6,340 nucleotides of DNA from CAYJMQ01 sp964392415 (GTDB lineage Bacteria > Bdellovibrionota > JACOXK01 > 2-02-FULL-40-11), in NCBI GenBank assembly GCA_964392415.1, contig CAYMPL010000086.1, positions 1 through 6,340 on the forward strand, written 5' to 3'. The position numbers were made by a program, and so were the translations under genes. The notes under the pieces are model-generated. The model did not search any database and was not told where the DNA came from. It was given only the letters and a program-made list of their open reading frames with translations. Positions 5,024 to 6,340 of the stretch are shown here, piece after piece. Within the stretch, counting starts at the first letter, position 1; each line of letters starts with the position of its first letter.

Positions 5024-6340
5024 AAATCGTACAAATACTCCCAGCGCTCAAAGAAGGGGGGGTGGAAACGGGAACCATCGACCTTTCGTTATCGCTCAAA
5101 GCTCGGGGACATGAGGTTACCGTCATCTCGAACGGGGGGACAGGAGTGAAACTCCTCGATCAGAATGGAATACGCCATCTTCAATGGCCTGTTCACAAAA
5201 AAAATCCCTGGACGATTTATAGAATGAGCCGAAAGCTTGCGCGTCATATTCAGAAAAATTCGCCAGATATCATTCATGCCCGAAGCCGCGTCCCTGCCTG
5301 GATCACTTATTTTGCCGCCCTCAAAACAAAAACCAGATGGGTCACCACCTGTCACGGCTATTATCAAACTCACTTTTGGAGCCGCGTGATGGGATGGGGA
5401 GATGCCGTCATCGTCCCTTCCAGAACCATCGAAAAACATATGCGGGAAGATTTTAATGTTTCAGAAGACAAAATAGTTCGGATCCCCAGAGGGGTCGATC
5501 TTGAAAAATATCCATTTGAGCAAAGAAAAGCGAATCAAAAGCCGATTATTGCTATGATTGGAAGACTCACCCCGATTAAAGGACACAAGGATTTTTTGAA
5601 GGCGCTCTCTCTGCTAAAAAAAGAGCGTGGTGATTTTTCAGCCTGGCTCATCGGCGGTAATACAGAGGATAATCGCTACTATGAAGACCTGATAAAGATG
5701 AGAGATTCTCTCGGTTTAAAAAATGACGTTGACTTTCTGGGCCATCAGGAAGATATCGCTGATCTTCTCAAAAAAATTGATCTTCTCGTTTTTCCCTCAA
5801 CTTATCCCGAATCTTTTGGACGCGTCGTTATTGAAGCCCAGGCTGCGGGGGTTCCCGTTGTTGCGAGCCGCCTCGGCGGAGCTCAAGAAATTATCGAAGA
5901 GGGGATAACCGGCCACCTCTTTCAGGCGGGACACCCCTTCGAGCTAGCAGCTGCCATTCAGCGGGTTTTTTCCAATAGGGAAGAGACAATTCGTATGACC
6001 TTTCGGGCACGTCTTAAAGTTGAAAAGGAATTTTCAAAATCCCAGATGGTTGAGAAAACAGAAGCGATTTATTTGAAACTTTTCAGGAAGAAAATTCTCA
6101 TTTTTAAATTAAGTTCGCTTGGGGATCTTATTCTCATCTCACCCAGCGTCCGGGCCATCCGGAAACATTTTCCGGATGGAAAAATCACATTGATAACAGA
6201 CTTCGCGGCAAAAGAGATGGTTGAACTCTGTCCTTATCTTGATGACATTTTATACATTGACAAGAAAGCCTACTGGAAAAATTTGCCTCAAATTATAAAA
6301 AAATTGTCGTCTCATGCTTTTGACATTTCAATCGATTTTC
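5020..6340 (+). CDS. Glycosyltransferase family 4 fused to a family 9 (heptosyltransferase-type) domain, 3' partial
   Basis: An uninterrupted frame of 440 codons runs off the window. Residues 1-~352 form a complete GT4 enzyme: MKIVQILPALKEGGVE with the N-terminal GG loop (13-14), HARSR (86-90), the donor-site motif GRLTPIKGH (181-189) and the E-x7-E motif PESFGRVVIE (Glu264, Glu272), then AQAAGVPVVAS. Its usual C-terminal helix ends at about residue 353. With no stop, a second N-terminus follows directly (KKILIFKLSSLGDLILISPS), with the SSLGD motif (365-369) typical of GT9 enzymes such as WaaC. The GT9 part is cut off at about 85 residues, so its nucleotide-sugar site lies outside. Such a protein could add two successive sugars to lipid A-core or a related surface glycan; the sugars are unknown. 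The ATG overlaps the preceding stop (ATGA) and lacks a clear Shine-Dalgarno, implying coupling. A restart at in-frame TTG 6073 cannot be excluded. Confidence 0.88.
   Translation, partial: MKIVQILPALKEGGVETGTIDLSLSLKARGHEVTVISNGGTGVKLLDQNGIRHLQWPVHKKNPWTIYRMSRKLARHIQKNSPDIIHARSRVPAWITYFAALKTKTRWVTTCHGYYQTHFWSRVMGWGDAVIVPSRTIEKHMREDFNVSEDKIVRIPRGVDLEKYPFEQRKANQKPIIAMIGRLTPIKGHKDFLKALSLLKKERGDFSAWLIGGNTEDNRYYEDLIKMRDSLGLKNDVDFLGHQEDIADLLKKIDLLVFPSTYPESFGRVVIEAQAAGVPVVASRLGGAQEIIEEGITGHLFQAGHPFELAAAIQRVFSNREETIRMTFRARLKVEKEFSKSQMVEKTEAIYLKLFRKKILIFKLSSLGDLILISPSVRAIRKHFPDGKITLITDFAAKEMVELCPYLDDILYIDKKAYWKNLPQIIKKLSSHAFDISIDF
5348..5393 (+). repeat. Long imperfect stem in the GT4 domain
   Basis: CCTGTCACGGCT (5348-5359) can pair with AGCCG (5380-5384), then, past a bulged C, with GTGATGGG (5386-5393). 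This gives twelve pairs including two G-T pairs, around a 20-base loop. It is entirely coding (about residues 110-125). Its significance is uncertain. Confidence 0.35.
6155..6179. repeat. Perfect inverted repeat, 11-bp arms with a 3-base loop, in the fused GT9 domain
   Basis: CCATCCGGAAA (6155-6165) and TTTCCGGATGG (6169-6179) are exact reverse complements around CAT. It encodes IRKHFPDG (residues 380-387), the conserved helix end of the GT9 N-terminal domain. The equivalent place in the separate GT9 gene (ATTTCC 3059-3064 with GGAAAT 3071-3076) also carries a shorter inverted repeat. Confidence 0.88.

Noticed and set aside
5760..5787. TGATCTTCTC repeated at an 18-base interval
   Set aside because: Explained by two Asp-Leu-Leu tripeptides in the GT4 domain using the same codons.
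1..6340. CRISPR array, tRNA or riboswitch
   Set aside because: No regularly spaced repeats, no tRNA-like cloverleaf and no long untranslated leader are present; almost the whole window is coding on the plus strand.

Overview
This 6,340-base window lies entirely within one rightward run of six tightly packed protein genes. No tRNA, rRNA or CRISPR array was seen, and no gene-free stretch exceeds 300 bases. The gene content points to a Gram-negative (lipopolysaccharide-making) bacterium with an electron-transfer-flavoprotein-linked metabolism. Base composition looks moderate, with A/T-rich codon choices and many GGG glycine codons. GT9, ELM1-family and GT4 genes side by side fit several deep-branching or environmental lineages (Omnitrophota-, Nitrospirota- or deltaproteobacteria-like). 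The sequence alone does not settle the lineage, and I hold that suggestion loosely.

Layout: (1) Bases 1-119 hold a short array of imperfect direct repeats ending near position 66. It could be the terminus of an insertion sequence that lies to the left. (2) 120-1154 encodes an exported, Lys/Glu/Ala-rich, probably coiled-coil protein of unknown function. (3) 1190-1978 and 1975-2958 are etfB and etfA, overlapping by 4 bases, which encode the two subunits of a soluble electron-transfer flavoprotein. (4) 2976-3983 is a family 9 glycosyltransferase (ADP-heptose:LPS heptosyltransferase type). (5) 3944-5023 is an ELM1-family (PF06258-type) protein that overlaps the previous gene by 40 bases. (6) 5020 to the window edge is a family 4 glycosyltransferase that continues without a stop into a second GT9 domain, cut off by the end of the window.

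Functionally the window joins two modules. The ETF pair carries electrons from flavin dehydrogenases. The three downstream genes look like the start of a lipopolysaccharide-core or other surface-glycan assembly cluster. The gaps of 35 and 17 bases and the overlaps of 4, 40 and 4 bases suggest co-transcription and translational coupling, but no promoter or terminator could be identified with confidence.

The two least ordinary signals are the GT4-GT9 fusion and a set of long, perfect inverted repeats inside the glycosyltransferase coding sequences (3513-3538, 4195-4222, 6155-6179). These sit directly on conserved protein motifs and are far longer than chance would predict in this length of DNA. 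Homopolymer G tracts in the same genes, including an A8G9 run, are a further oddity.
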